DNA of 64,000 nt from a bacterium. GTDB taxonomy: Bacteria > UBA8248. The notes under the pieces were generated by a model, which was given only the letters and a program-made list of their open reading frames with translations, made no database searches and was not told where the DNA came from. The stretch lies in the NCBI GenBank assembly GCA_022828125.1, contig JAJEJD010000020.1, positions 186,001-250,000 on the forward strand, written 5' to 3'. This document shows positions 36,240 to 45,451 of the stretch, one piece after another (position 1 is the first letter of the stretch; each line of letters begins with the position of its first letter). The position numbers and the translations under genes are program-made.

Positions 36240-37364
36240 CTATCCATTCGACGCCTCTCCCAATTCCCAGGAAGGGTCCGCATCCATGTCGGCGTAATCC
36301 ATGAAACTCTCGCGTCCGTGTTCGGTGAGCCGGAAACCGCCCGCGCAGGCGATCATCGCGGCGTTGTCGGTGCAGTATTTGCGCGCGGGGAAATGGAGCG
36401 ACCAGCCCTCCTGCTCCGCCCGCTCGCCCAGCTTCACCCGCAGGTAGGAATTCGCGGCCACGCCCCCGCTCACGGAGACGGCGGGAAGATTCTCCCGGCG
36501 AACCACCCCGCTCACCTTCTCCACGAGAACCTCCACCGCCGCTTCCTGAAATCCCGCGGCCACCGCGCACGCCACCTCTTCGGGGACGTCCTGCGGACGC
36601 GCCCAAGGGGGGAGGTTCCTGTCGCTGAGATACAGCCCTCTTTCTTTCTGATAGTTTAACACAGCCGTTTTCAAGCCACTAAAGCTGAAAGCGTAAGGCC
36701 TGTCCTCAAGAAACGGCCGGGGGAATTGGACCGGATCAGCGCCGCTCCCGTTCGCTTCGAGAAACTTCGCATGGAGGCGATCGACGATGGGGCCGCCCGG
36801 ATAGCCCAGCCCCATGATGGCCGCCACCTTGTCGTAGGCCTCGCCCAGGGCGTCGTCCAGCGTGCCGCCCAGGTGCGTGACCTCGGCGTGTCCGTCCACG
36901 CGGTAGAAGTCTGTATGCCCGCCCGAGACCACGAACCCCAGATGCGGAAACGGGGGCGGGGCGTCGCTTTCCTCTCCAGTGGGCAAATACAAGGAATGAA
37001 CGTGTCCGTCCAGATGATGCACGCCGATGAGGGGAACGCCCAGGCTCCAGGCCAGGCCCTTCGCCGCGGAGAGGCCCACGAGCAGGGCCACCACCAGACC
37101 CGGCCCGCGCGTGACGGCCACGGCGTCGATTTTTTTCGCCGAAACGGACGCCTCTTCCAGCGCCGCCTCCAGCACGGGCGCTATCATCTCCACGTGGCGG
37201 CGCGCCGCGAGTTCGGGGACCACGCCGCCGTAGCGCGCATGAATCTCGTGCTGTGAGGCCACGACGTTCGAGAGGACCTTCGGCGCGGAACCATCCCCGA
37301 ACTCCAGAACGGCCGCCGCCGTCTCGTCGCAACTCGTCTCCACGCCTAGGATATACACGTTCAT
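36240..37364 (-). CDS. tsaD: tRNA t6A biosynthesis protein TsaD
   Basis: Transfers threonylcarbamoyl to A37 of ANN-decoding tRNAs. 374 residues from ATG 37364 (MNVYILGVETSCDETAAAV). Metal site VHHLDGHVHSLYL, TRGPGLVVALLVGLSAAKGLA, and the C-terminal SGGVAANSYLR and CTDNAAMIACAG motifs are complete. GAGG is very near the ATG; the reading to 37382 adds six codons and is less likely. Upstream is a 660-bp repeat-rich gap. Confidence 0.95.
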   Translation of the reverse strand: MNVYILGVETSCDETAAAVLEFGDGSAPKVLSNVVASQHEIHARYGGVVPELAARRHVEMIAPVLEAALEEASVSAKKIDAVAVTRGPGLVVALLVGLSAAKGLAWSLGVPLIGVHHLDGHVHSLYLPTGEESDAPPPFPHLGFVVSGGHTDFYRVDGHAEVTHLGGTLDDALGEAYDKVAAIMGLGYPGGPIVDRLHAKFLEANGSGADPVQFPRPFLEDRPYAFSFSGLKTAVLNYQKERGLYLSDRNLPPWARPQDVPEEVACAVAAGFQEAAVEVLVEKVSGVVRRENLPAVSVSGGVAANSYLRVKLGERAEQEGWSLHFPARKYCTDNAAMIACAGGFRLTEHGRESFMDYADMDADPSWELGEASNG

Positions 37365-37543
37365 GCTCCTCGCTTTGCGCAAACCTCACCAAGCTCTGGT
37401 TCAAGTGGATACGGGAATTTTCGCGGGGAATCAACGCCCGGCGGGGCACGCGAGCGCGATTCGGGGATTTTCCGTCCCTCTTGAGAATCTACGTCGACAG
37501 CACGGGAGAGTGGTTTTTCTCTTTCGCCGTTCGGGTTTCATCC

Positions 37544-37571
37544 GTAGGGGCGGTTCGCGAACCGTCCCTAC
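37544..37571. repeat. Framed palindrome, GTAGGG/CCCTAC with CGGTTCGCGAACCG core
   Basis: 28-bp palindrome: GTAGGG-G-CGGTTCGCGAACCG-T-CCCTAC. The outer frame is the same as in elements at 34.2, 45.5 and 50.9 kb, while the self-complementary core differs. The stretch 37365-37543 upstream shows no gene or other recognised feature. Confidence 0.85.
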
Positions 37572-37898
37572 AGAGTCTGTTGAAAAAGCCCTCACATTTC
37601 CCTCATCCTGAGTAGCGGCGGAGCCGCGTATCGAAGAACAATCGCGCCCAAGTCGAAAGCGATTGCGCCGCGCGCCGGGAGACGCCTTTTCGCCCTCCCT
37701 CTTTGAAAGCAACCCCCCCTACCCCCCCTTGTCAGGGGGGCAAGAAAAATCAAAACCCCGCTCAGCCCGGCGAGGGCGCATTGCCTTTTTTTACCCCCCT
37801 GACAAGGGGGGGTAGGGGGGGTTGCCTTTATGAAGTTTCCCTTTCAAGGGGGTCGCCATTACCCTCTCAGGGGCTTTTGCAACAACCCCCTACAAATA
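37572..37898. repeat. Composite repeat with 32-bp C/G-rich inverted arms
   Basis: Starts with GTCTGTTGAAAAAGCC (37575-37590) and ends with the inverted form TTTTGCAACAACCCCC (37875-37890). Just inside is one REP-like unit CTCATCCTGAGTAGCGGCGG...CGTATCGAAG (37602-37636). Two perfect 32-bp inverted arms, 37709-37740 and 37794-37825, read GCAACCCCCC...CAGGGGGG and its reverse complement; 53 bp lie between them. No ORF. The rest of the gap to 38024 shows nothing recognisable. Confidence 0.85.
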
Positions 37899-38024
37899 CG
37901 TTGACGAGCAAACGACGCAAGGGCGGACACGTCGATCCCCTGACAGGCGCAGCGGCCTATCCCTACAGCAAATTGAAAGCCTTCCCTCCTCGGCAGGTCA
38001 GACGACAAAAAAAGAAAAAGTCGG

Positions 38025-38660
38025 CTAGACCGTGATGGTGACTCCGCATCTAAGTCCCGCCAGACGCACGTCCGAGAGAAACGTCGTGTCGAACAATCCA
38101 TCGCGCGCGTTCAGTATGCGGAAATCCTCAGGCTTTACGCGGTCTCCGAAGAACAGGTATGCGGTGTCCGGATCGCACTGGTTCGAGGTCCAGAGCAGGC
38201 CCTCGACGCCGGGGAACCGGTGGTGTATGGCGCTCGCCCATCGGGCGGTCTCGGAATAAAGCTTCGGCGACGTGGCGAGCAGCGAATTCCGGCCGATGCG
38301 CCACCGCCTGAGGTCGGGGCCGCGCAAGGAGGCGAGGCGAAATTCCCGCAGGACCTCCAGCCGGGCGTGCGCACGGCTTTGCACGAGCGTCCTGGGAACG
38401 GTCTTGCGGTTCGCCGCTGCGGGAACATCGTGGAAGATCGTTTCATGGATCGCCGCCTCCAGCGTGTCGGCCGCGTAAAGAGACGGGACGCACTCACCCG
38501 CCAAATCGTAGACGGGAGCGAAGCGCGTGGGAGAACCCTTGCAAGGATTGAAGGCGTTCGCGCCGTAATTCCTGTCGTGCACCCGGTGCACGAACGCACC
38601 GGCTTCGAGCGTAACGAGGTTGGGTTCGGCGAGCGTCGCCGGGGGTTTTCGAATCGTCAT
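38025..38660 (-). CDS. RES-domain toxin (NAD+-degrading type)
   Basis: 211 residues from ATG 38660. RES-domain pattern: an Arg in CKGSPTRFAPVYD, a Tyr/Glu in PSLYAADTLEAAIHETIFHD, and a C-terminal WTSNQCDPDTAYLFFGDRV. Studied RES toxins (MbcT, Res) deplete NAD+. It lies 14 bp downstream of the likely antitoxin gene in one operon. The reading to 38804 enters that gene and is rejected. Confidence 0.85.
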   Translation of the reverse strand: MTIRKPPATLAEPNLVTLEAGAFVHRVHDRNYGANAFNPCKGSPTRFAPVYDLAGECVPSLYAADTLEAAIHETIFHDVPAAANRKTVPRTLVQSRAHARLEVLREFRLASLRGPDLRRWRIGRNSLLATSPKLYSETARWASAIHHRFPGVEGLLWTSNQCDPDTAYLFFGDRVKPEDFRILNARDGLFDTTFLSDVRLAGLRCGVTITV

Positions 38661-38674
38661 CCAGGGGACACGCC

Positions 38675-39349
38675 CTACCCGGTCGCCGGATCGGCCAGCC
38701 TCCGGGCCGCATCGACGACGGCGTCCGGATCGGAGAGGCATTCCTGCGGATCGTCGCCGTCCAGCCAGCCGTTGCCGGATCCGAACCACATGGCGATTTG
38801 CCAAACGGTCATGTCCTTTGGAAGAGCGGCGAGAATCTCCTTGATGACCGGCCGCGGAGTTCCGTCGGCGAACTGAAAAGCCGGGTAGTGGTCGATACCC
38901 GAGCGGCGCACCGCGAACAGTCTGCCCTCCCGTTTCCAGCGGGAGGCGGGCTCGCTCTTGTTGCGCGGGTTGAGACCCGAAGCGGCGCGGACCTCGGCTC
39001 CGGTCAGAAGGGGCGTTTCCTGAAGATACCGCGAGCGCAGCCTGGCGTTGTCGATTTCGAGTTCATTCTCGACCCGGGGGCGGGGCGCGTCCGATAGAAT
39101 GACGTCGAGTATTTTCTCGATATTCGCCTCGGATAACCGGTATCCGCGTTCAGCCGCAAGGGCAGGCAGCACTTCGAGCGCCCGTTCGAGCAGTTCCGCC
39201 CGCTCCTCCGTGCGTTCGCCCACGAGGAGCCAGGCGCCGGGCAGGGAATCCTTCGAGCGCGAGGAACCACCGATCCTCCTCCGCAGACTGGCGGGCAACC
39301 GCTCGATTTCACCGGGCGTCAGATCGATCAGGGACAACGTTTCGCTCAT
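38675..39349 (-). CDS. Antitoxin, Xre/MbcA/ParS toxin-binding type
   Basis: 224 residues. The C-terminal about 110 residues (SRWKREGRLFAVRRSGIDHYPAFQF..., WQIAMWFGSGNGWLDGDDPQECLSDPDAVVDAARRL) match the toxin-binding domain seen in antitoxins of RES toxins. The N-terminal half (1-100) is not a clear HTH by eye. First gene of the pair; good RBS GGAGG 8 bases from ATG and a near-consensus promoter upstream. Confidence 0.8.
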   Translation of the reverse strand: MSETLSLIDLTPGEIERLPASLRRRIGGSSRSKDSLPGAWLLVGERTEERAELLERALEVLPALAAERGYRLSEANIEKILDVILSDAPRPRVENELEIDNARLRSRYLQETPLLTGAEVRAASGLNPRNKSEPASRWKREGRLFAVRRSGIDHYPAFQFADGTPRPVIKEILAALPKDMTVWQIAMWFGSGNGWLDGDDPQECLSDPDAVVDAARRLADPATG

Positions 39350-39354
39350 GCGGA

Positions 39355-39422
39355 CATCCTCCAGGATGAGGCGTGAGATCCGTTAGGAAAATAAATATAG
39401 GGAATATCACGTCTGCCGTCAA
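39355..39422 (-). promoter_or_regulatory. Promoter and possible operator of the RES/Xre operon
   Basis: Minus strand: -35 TTGACG (39417-39422), 17-bp spacer, -10 TATATT (39394-39399). An inverted repeat CATCCT-GG-AGGATG (39355-39368) overlaps the Shine-Dalgarno. It could be an antitoxin operator or a translation-limiting hairpin. The rest of the gap to 39603 has the degenerate palindrome TCCGGCGAAAACCGGA near 39500, typical of widespread intergenic repeats. Confidence 0.65.
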
Positions 39423-39603
39423 ACCCGCGCGTCCGTGAATGAGGACCGTTTACAAGAACGGCCCATTACGAGGGATTGCGGTTTTGTTCGTCAATCCGGC
39501 GAAAACCGGAATCCAGAGGATTTGTTTTTGCCTTTCGTTTCAGGCGTTATATTCGTTTCATCGAAGAAAAACAGAATGCCTTCACCTTCACGCAACGGCG
39601 GGG

Positions 39604-40545
39604 CTAGTCGCGCCTGGCTCCGAATGCGCCGGAAACATCATGAATATCTCCACCGACTCCCTCATTTTCAGCAACAGGCGCCCCGAAACTGAACAAGCCG
39701 CCCACTTCCTCGTGGTTTTGACCATAGAACCGGCCGGAAATGCCTCTCCTCGCCGGATGCCGGCTGACATCCGCCTCGCCTTCGCCGACGGGGACGACTC
39801 CGAACGAGCCGTCCTTGAGCGCCAGCCCTTTCCAGGACACATCATCGAAACGAACACCCGTTGGTTCGTCTTTCATATTCGTGAACTCGACATCGACCAG
39901 CAGATCAGGATTCCCTCCCGGACGGGAAACCGTTATTTCGGCATCGCCCCTGACGAAACTATCCGGTTCGGCGATACGGACGCCAACCATGATCCCGGAC
40001 CACGTCGCGGCGCCGCCGGCCAGAACATCCGGATTTGAATCTGCCGCGTTTCCTATCGAATAAGCGCCATAGTAATTTGCGGAAACCCGGTTTTCTTCAG
40101 ACGCCACCCCGATTCCGGGCGTCTCAATCAGGAAAAAACTATGGTCAAGCCAGCCGGCCAGGGCGCGGTAGCTGGTCGCATCGCCTCCTTCTCTTGAAAC
40201 GCGCGTCCTTTCCGCCAAAGACACGCCGCGACGGCGTTCGATGAAAAGAAAGCCGGAAAAGTCGAACTCGCCGAGCGCCCTGTAGTGAACCGGCCCGAGC
40301 CCTCCTTCACATTCGATTAGCAGCGCCGCGCACGTAGCAGAGTCAGGAGGAGGAGGATCGGCGCCGAATCGAGCCAACGCGGGAGGTTTCGAATCGCTCC
40401 TCAAGTCGTTCAAAACGCCTTCGATCTCATTCGCCCCCGGAATCGCGGAACCGGCGCCCTGACCGCCGCCTCCACAACCGGACAACATCATCAGGAACGA
40501 TACGACTGCCGCCAGAAATGAAAACCGGTTCCTGCTGCTCCGCAT
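39604..40545 (-). CDS. HEE-motif beta-barrel lipoprotein A (TbpB-like domain)
   Basis: 313 residues. Lipobox LSGC gives Cys24, followed by GGGGQ. The mature half ends with a module ATWSGIMVGV, then VDVEFTNMKDEPTG, ISGRFYGQNHEEVGGLF and GAFGARRD at the C-terminus. The F/Y-G-x-x-HEE-V-G-G-x-F pattern is typical of the small beta-barrel of transferrin-binding-protein-like lipoproteins. Lipoprotein B at 45.6 kb is collinear with it. RBS GGAGG 8 bases from the ATG. Ligand and location (inner or outer face) unknown. Confidence 0.75.
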   Translation of the reverse strand: MRSSRNRFSFLAAVVSFLMMLSGCGGGGQGAGSAIPGANEIEGVLNDLRSDSKPPALARFGADPPPPDSATCAALLIECEGGLGPVHYRALGEFDFSGFLFIERRRGVSLAERTRVSREGGDATSYRALAGWLDHSFFLIETPGIGVASEENRVSANYYGAYSIGNAADSNPDVLAGGAATWSGIMVGVRIAEPDSFVRGDAEITVSRPGGNPDLLVDVEFTNMKDEPTGVRFDDVSWKGLALKDGSFGVVPVGEGEADVSRHPARRGISGRFYGQNHEEVGGLFSFGAPVAENEGVGGDIHDVSGAFGARRD

Positions 40546-41127
40546 TATACGTTCCTCCGGTTGCTCCCGGTTTCAGATGCACGACCCCGCACGCAGATTG
40601 CGCCAGGCCCTCGATACGCCTCCCTGGGCCGATCCGGACGCCTCGGCGTCGAAACCGCCCTTCCCGGCGCCGAAAAAACACGCAAAAAACAAAAAATCTC
40701 CCCGGCAGGGTATATACATTTCAGAATCAATGATGCATACTGTTTCCATAGTATATGCTAGATGCAAGAATATACTACCCACGAGGCGTGACCCTACATA
40801 CGGCCTTCCAATACATCTGGCCATGACCCCGTAACACCGCCCGGCGACGGCGCCGGTGCGGAATCCGTCATACGGGGGCAAGTACGACTTGAAAGCAAAG
40901 GCGCACCTGAAACTGATTCGAGCCGGGCATCGCGTCCGCCCGGCTAACGCCGCGGCCCGCGCCGGCCGCCACCGGGAGCGCCGCTCCCGTCCGGGTCCCC
41001 GCCCTCCGGCGGGGCCTGCCTCCTTCCCGTTTCGCCTTGAATTTTTCCGATCATCCCACGACACATGCTTCGCGAACCCCGCGTTCCGGCTGCGCCGGCG
41101 CGGGGTTCGCGCCAGGAGGAAAGCGCC
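40546..41127. other. Divergent intergenic region before the autotransporter
   Basis: 582 bp without a gene. Around 40690-40800 is an AT-rich island with dyad GCATACT...AGTATATGC (40737-40760), a likely place for both promoters, though no consensus pair is convincing. A second hairpin CCCCGCC-CTCC-GGCGGGG is at 40997-41014. A very stable hairpin lies at 41071-41111 (separate entry). Confidence 0.5.
41071..41119 (+). promoter_or_regulatory. 41-nt stable hairpin next to the autotransporter RBS
   Basis: CGCGAACCCCGCG (41071-41083) and CGCGGGGTTCGCG (41099-41111) form a perfect 13-bp stem; the 15-base loop itself can pair CCGGC/GCCGG. Two bases later comes AGGAGG (41114-41119), 8 bases before a TTG. 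The hairpin leaves the RBS open but sits directly on its 5' side. Confidence 0.75.
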
Positions 41128-44100
41128 TTGAAAACAAAGACACGCATGGACACGATCGAACCGAACCGCTTCCGCGCGCGGTGCGCGGCGGCGTGCCTGC
41201 TCGCCCTCGCCCTCCTGCTCGCCGCCGCCGCCGAGGCGCAGACCTCGATCAAGCTGGTGGGCAACACCGGGCAGACACAAGATACCGCCGTAGGCATCGA
41301 AAACGATTTCGCCCAGGCGTTCACCACCGGCAGCCACCACGCGGGCTACCTGCTCACCAGCGTGGACGTCTTATTCTCTATGATCACGGAGCAGCCGGAC
41401 TACAGAGTGACCATCCACCGGGACTCCGGCGGCAGTCCGGCCGCCGGCGGGACCGTGCTGACGAACCCGGCGTCGCTGGTGAATGGGGTCAACAGTTTCT
41501 CGGCCTCCGGCAGTACCATCTACCTGGCCGCCGATACGACGTACTGGCTGGTGTTCGATGTCTCCAGCCGGGGCGACATCTACACCCATTTCACGACTTC
41601 GGATTCAGAGACCGGGGAGTCGGACTGGAGCATTGCGGACCTGTCCCACTCCCGGGGATACCAAAGCACCGGTTCGTGGACCGGGTCCGACGTTAGCGAT
41701 GCCCTGAAGATCGCCGTCCGCGGCCGCAAGATCCCGGACATCTCGGCGCCCAGGTTCTCCAGCGCGTCGGTGAACGCGACGACGCTGACGGTGACGTTCG
41801 GCGAGGCGCTGGACGGCGGCTCGTCGCCCGCGGGGAGCGCGTTCACCGTGAGCGCGACGCGCCCGACCGGCTCGAACCGGACCATCGCCGGCACGGGCAC
41901 GGCCTCGCTCGCCGGCATGACCGCGACGGTGACCCTGGCCGGCAGGGTCGTCAACGGCGAGACGGTGACGGTGCGCTACACCAAGCCGGGGACCAACCCG
42001 CTCCAGGACGCGGCCGGCAACGAGGTGGCGGGCTTCTCCGGCCAGGAGACGACCAACGACACGCCGGCGCCCATGTTCTCCGGCGCGTCGGTGAACGGGA
42101 CGACGCTGACGGTGACGTTCGACGATGCCCTGGACACCGGCTCGACGCCGGCGGGGAGCGCGTTCACCGTGAGCGCGACGCGCCCGGGCGGCTCGGCCCG
42201 GACCTTCGCAGGCACGGGGACGGCCTCCGTCGCCGGCATGAGCGCGACGGTGACCCTGGCCGAGGCGGTCGCTCACGGCGAGACGGCGACGGTGAGCTAC
42301 GAGGCGCCGAACGCCAGCCCGCTCCGGGACGCGGCCGGCAACGCGGCGCTGCGTTTCTCCGACCGGCCGGCGGCCAACCTCACGCCCGACACCGCGCCGC
42401 CCGCCGTCACCGACGCGACGGTGTACGAGAATACGCTGACCGTGACCTTCGACGAGGCCCTGGACGCCGGCTCGGCGCCGGCGGGGAGCGCGTTCACCGT
42501 GAGCGCGACGCCCCCGGACGGCACGGCCCGGGCCATCGCCGGCACGGGCACGGCCTCACTCGCCGGCATGACCGCGACGGTGACCCTGGCCGAGGCGGTC
42601 GCCCACGGCGAGACGGCGACGGTGCGCTACACCAAGCCGGGGACCAACCCGCTGCGGGACGCGGCCGGCAACGAGGCGGAGAACTTCCCCGGGCAGGCGG
42701 CGGCCAACGACACGCCGGCGGAGACCGACGCGACGCCCCCGGCGCTGTGGAGCGCGACGGCGCAAGGGTCGGTGCTTGTGCTGACCTACAGCGAGAAGCT
42801 GGCCCCGGGCCACACGCCGGGGCCGGAGCGCTTCGCAGTGAGGGTGGCGGGCGCAGCCCGGCAGGTCACCGGCGTCGAGATACGCGGCGGTTCGGTCGTC
42901 CTGACACTGGAGTCGGCGGTGGCCGAAGGCCAGGACGCGCGGCTGACCTACGGGGTCCCGGTAAATCCTGACTCGGGGGACGCCAGCATCCAGGACTACG
43001 CGGGCAACCTCGCGAGCCGGATCGACAACCGGCGGCTGATCGGCGACACCAGGAGTCCGAAGCTGCAGGCCGCGACGGTGGAAGGGGCGGCGCTGACGCT
43101 GACCTACGACGAGGAGCTGGACCCGAGCGTCGCGCCGCCCACGAGTTCCTTCCTCGTGCATCGCCTCTTCATCATCAAGGAGCGCGACCCGAATGACAGG
43201 ACCATCACGCCCGGCAACCTGGACAGGGAGGACATCGGCGTAACCGGCGTCAGGGTCCGCGACCGGGCGGTCGTCCTGACGCTGGCGAAGGCGGTGGCCG
43301 GGGACGACGAGGTGATAGTCCGCTATTACCTCACCAGCGACGATTACCGGATCCAGGACTACGCGGGCAACCCCGCGGGAGTGATCCTGAAAATGGTGGC
43401 GACCCATGGCCCGCCGCCGACGACGCGGACGCCGCCCCCCGGCGGCGGCGGGTCGGACGCGGCGCCGAGCTTCGGCGACGCGGCGGTGGCGGCGCTGATG
43501 CTGGCGCCGGGCGCGGCGATGGAGCCTGTGGCGCTGCCGGAGGCGGCGGGCGGCGACGGCGAATTGACTTACAGCCTGACCTCGGAGCCGGCGGGCCTTG
43601 CGGGGCTCATCTTCGACCCGGCGACGCGGCGGCTTTCGGGGACGCCGCCGGCGGCGGGGCGCTACGAGTTCACCTATACGGCCCACGACGCGGACGCGAA
43701 CCGCGCGGCGGCGGACGCGGCGGCGCTGACCTTCGCGGTTACGGTCGAGGCGGCGCCGGACCCCGCGGCCCGGGCGGCGGTGCGGCGGGTTTTGAGGCGG
43801 ACGCTGGCGGCGGTGGGGACGCGGACGCTCGCGGGCGCTCTGGGCAACGTGAACGCGCGCTTCGCGGACGCCGCCCCCGGTACGGGGGTGCGGCTGGCGG
43901 GGCGGGAGGTTCTGTTCGGCGGCGGCGTGCCCGCGGTTCTGGAGCGGGCGTGCCCGGCGGAGCGCTACGTGCGCCCCGTCTACGAACGCGCGGCCCCCGG
44001 AGGGTGCGGCGCGGCGGGAATCACGAGCGATGAACTCATGCGCGCGAGCGCGTTTACCTGGACGCCGGCCTCGGCCGATGGGGACGGGGCTCCCGGCGCG

Positions 44101-45189
44101 CCGCAGTGGGCGGTGTGGGGCCGGGGTGATTTCGGCTCCTTCGAGGGCCGCCCGGAGGCGGGAGCGCGCTACAAGGGCGAGACGCGAACGGGCTGGCTGG
44201 GCTTCGACATGCGGCGGGGTCCGTGGGTGGCGGGCCTTGCGCTCGCGCACGGGAGGAGCGAGACGGACTACGGCTTCGATTCGGAGGGCGCATCGGGCCG
44301 GGGCCGCCTGGAGACGACGCTGACGGCGGTGTATCCCTACGGGCGCTGGCGGTTCGCGAACGGGCTGGAGTTGCGCCTGGTGCTGGGCGCAGGCGAAGGC
44401 GAGGCGCGCCACCGGCCGGAGGATGAGGAGCGCGAGACGGGCGACCTCGACATGCGGATGGCGTCGGTGGGCCTGAGGCGCGAACTCGCCCCGGTGGGGG
44501 GTCTCGACCTGGCGGTGCGCGCGGACGCGAGCTTCGTGCAGATGGAGGTCGAGGCGGGTCCCGAGACCATCTCGGGCGTGAGCGCGGACACGCGCCGCCT
44601 GCGGCTGGGGCTGGAGGCCTCGCGCCGCGTCGAACTGGACGGGGGCGCGGCGCTCACGCCCTTCCTGGAGGCGGCGGCGCGCCGCGACGGGGGCGACGGC
44701 CTCACGGGGAGCGGCATAGAGATTGCGGGCGGGGCGCGCTACACGGCGGCGCGGCTCCAGGTAGAGGCGCGCGGGCGGTGGCTGGCGGCGCATTCGGAGG
44801 ACGACGCGCGCGAACAAGGCGTGAGCGTGACGGTGCGGATGGGTCCCGGGGCGGAGGGCCGGGGGCTCTCCTTCGCGCTGAGGCCGCGCTGGGGGGCGCC
44901 TGCGGGCGGTGCGGAGGCGCTCTGGCGCGACGAGATGCCGAGGCTCGCGGCGGCGCGGGAGGCCGCCGTGGACGCGCGGGTGGGCTACGGTTTCGCGTGG
45001 GCGGGGCGGGGTCTGGTGACGCCCTTCGCCGAGACGAGCGCGTGGGGCGCGGGCAGCCGCCTGAGGCTGGGCACGCGCTTCGAGGCGTCGCGGGCGGACC
45101 TGAACGTGGAGCTCGCGGGCGAGCGGACGGAGCGCGAGACGGCGGACCCGTCGCACGGGTTCAGGCTCGACGTGCGCTACAGGTTCTGA
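41128..45189 (+). CDS. SwmB-repeat autotransporter-type surface protein
   Basis: 1353 residues. I start at TTG 41128 because AGGAGG lies 8 bases upstream; the next ATG (41146) has no RBS. Signal peptide 1-37 (…AEA|QT). An N-terminal beta-sandwich (about 38-200: FAQAFTTGSHHAGYLLTSVDV, ADTTYWLVFDV) is followed by five SwmB-type repeats of about 100 residues (about 202-760; ATTLTVTFGEALDGGSSPAGSAF and DAAGN motifs), a Pro/Gly linker, a putative-Ig domain (about 811-876; DPATRRLSGTPPAAG), and an outer-membrane barrel (about 990-1353; WAVWGRGDFGSFEG ... LDVRYRF) ending in Phe. Passenger size and repeats suggest adhesion or motility, as for cyanobacterial SwmB; that is inference. Confidence 0.85.
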   Translation: MKTKTRMDTIEPNRFRARCAAACLLALALLLAAAAEAQTSIKLVGNTGQTQDTAVGIENDFAQAFTTGSHHAGYLLTSVDVLFSMITEQPDYRVTIHRDSGGSPAAGGTVLTNPASLVNGVNSFSASGSTIYLAADTTYWLVFDVSSRGDIYTHFTTSDSETGESDWSIADLSHSRGYQSTGSWTGSDVSDALKIAVRGRKIPDISAPRFSSASVNATTLTVTFGEALDGGSSPAGSAFTVSATRPTGSNRTIAGTGTASLAGMTATVTLAGRVVNGETVTVRYTKPGTNPLQDAAGNEVAGFSGQETTNDTPAPMFSGASVNGTTLTVTFDDALDTGSTPAGSAFTVSATRPGGSARTFAGTGTASVAGMSATVTLAEAVAHGETATVSYEAPNASPLRDAAGNAALRFSDRPAANLTPDTAPPAVTDATVYENTLTVTFDEALDAGSAPAGSAFTVSATPPDGTARAIAGTGTASLAGMTATVTLAEAVAHGETATVRYTKPGTNPLRDAAGNEAENFPGQAAANDTPAETDATPPALWSATAQGSVLVLTYSEKLAPGHTPGPERFAVRVAGAARQVTGVEIRGGSVVLTLESAVAEGQDARLTYGVPVNPDSGDASIQDYAGNLASRIDNRRLIGDTRSPKLQAATVEGAALTLTYDEELDPSVAPPTSSFLVHRLFIIKERDPNDRTITPGNLDREDIGVTGVRVRDRAVVLTLAKAVAGDDEVIVRYYLTSDDYRIQDYAGNPAGVILKMVATHGPPPTTRTPPPGGGGSDAAPSFGDAAVAALMLAPGAAMEPVALPEAAGGDGELTYSLTSEPAGLAGLIFDPATRRLSGTPPAAGRYEFTYTAHDADANRAAADAAALTFAVTVEAAPDPAARAAVRRVLRRTLAAVGTRTLAGALGNVNARFADAAPGTGVRLAGREVLFGGGVPAVLERACPAERYVRPVYERAAPGGCGAAGITSDELMRASAFTWTPASADGDGAPGAPQWAVWGRGDFGSFEGRPEAGARYKGETRTGWLGFDMRRGPWVAGLALAHGRSETDYGFDSEGASGRGRLETTLTAVYPYGRWRFANGLELRLVLGAGEGEARHRPEDEERETGDLDMRMASVGLRRELAPVGGLDLAVRADASFVQMEVEAGPETISGVSADTRRLRLGLEASRRVELDGGAALTPFLEAAARRDGGDGLTGSGIEIAGGARYTAARLQVEARGRWLAAHSEDDAREQGVSVTVRMGPGAEGRGLSFALRPRWGAPAGGAEALWRDEMPRLAAAREAAVDARVGYGFAWAGRGLVTPFAETSAWGAGSRLRLGTRFEASRADLNVELAGERTERETADPSHGFRLDVRYRF
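41740..42720 (+). repeat. Three near-identical tandem DNA repeats inside the autotransporter
   Basis: Repeats 1-3 (about 41740-42060, 42061-42390, 42391-42720) share long identical stretches such as GGGGAGCGCGTTCACCGTGA and GACGGTGACCCTGGCC. Repeats 4 and 5 (to about 43400) are diverged. Nucleotide identity this high between units points to recent duplication or gene conversion. Confidence 0.85.
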
Positions 45190-45242
45190 GGAGGGCAAAG
45201 GCGGCGTCCCCCGACGAGGGGATAAAGAAAAGCCCCCCTGAC

Positions 45243-45437
45243 AAGGGGTTGTTGAAAAAGGCTTTGTCAAAAGAGCAACCCCCCCTACCCCCCCTTGACA
45301 GGGGGGCAAGAAAAAACAAAAGCCCTCTACCGGCGGCGGGCGGCGCCTTTTCATACCCCCCTGTCAAGGGGGGGTAGGGGGGGTTGGTTTTCAAGGCGAG
45401 GAGGCGAGCAGGGGCCGGGTTATTCAACAACCCCTGA
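45243..45437. repeat. GTTGTTGAAAAA-ended element with C/G-rich arms
   Basis: Ends AGGGGTTGTTGAAAAAGG (45244-45261) and, inverted, TTATTCAACAACCCCT (45420-45435). Inverted arms 45275-45306 and 45356-45386 have the same CAACCCCCC...AGGGGGG pattern as at 37.7 and 48.7 kb. The middle contains AAAAAACAAAAGCCCTCTAC, also shared with the 48.7-kb copy. Lies directly after the autotransporter stop and could act as its transcription terminator. Confidence 0.85.
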
Positions 45438-45451
45438 GGGGGTTCGGGGGT

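Noticed and set aside
37572-37898. CRISPR array
   Set aside because: Repeats are inverted, irregularly spaced and of mixed type, with no regular spacers and no cas genes.
42556-45354. 932-residue minus-strand frame opposite the autotransporter
   Set aside because: Arg/Pro-rich shadow of the very GC-rich barrel and repeat coding; the plus strand has signal, RBS and domains.
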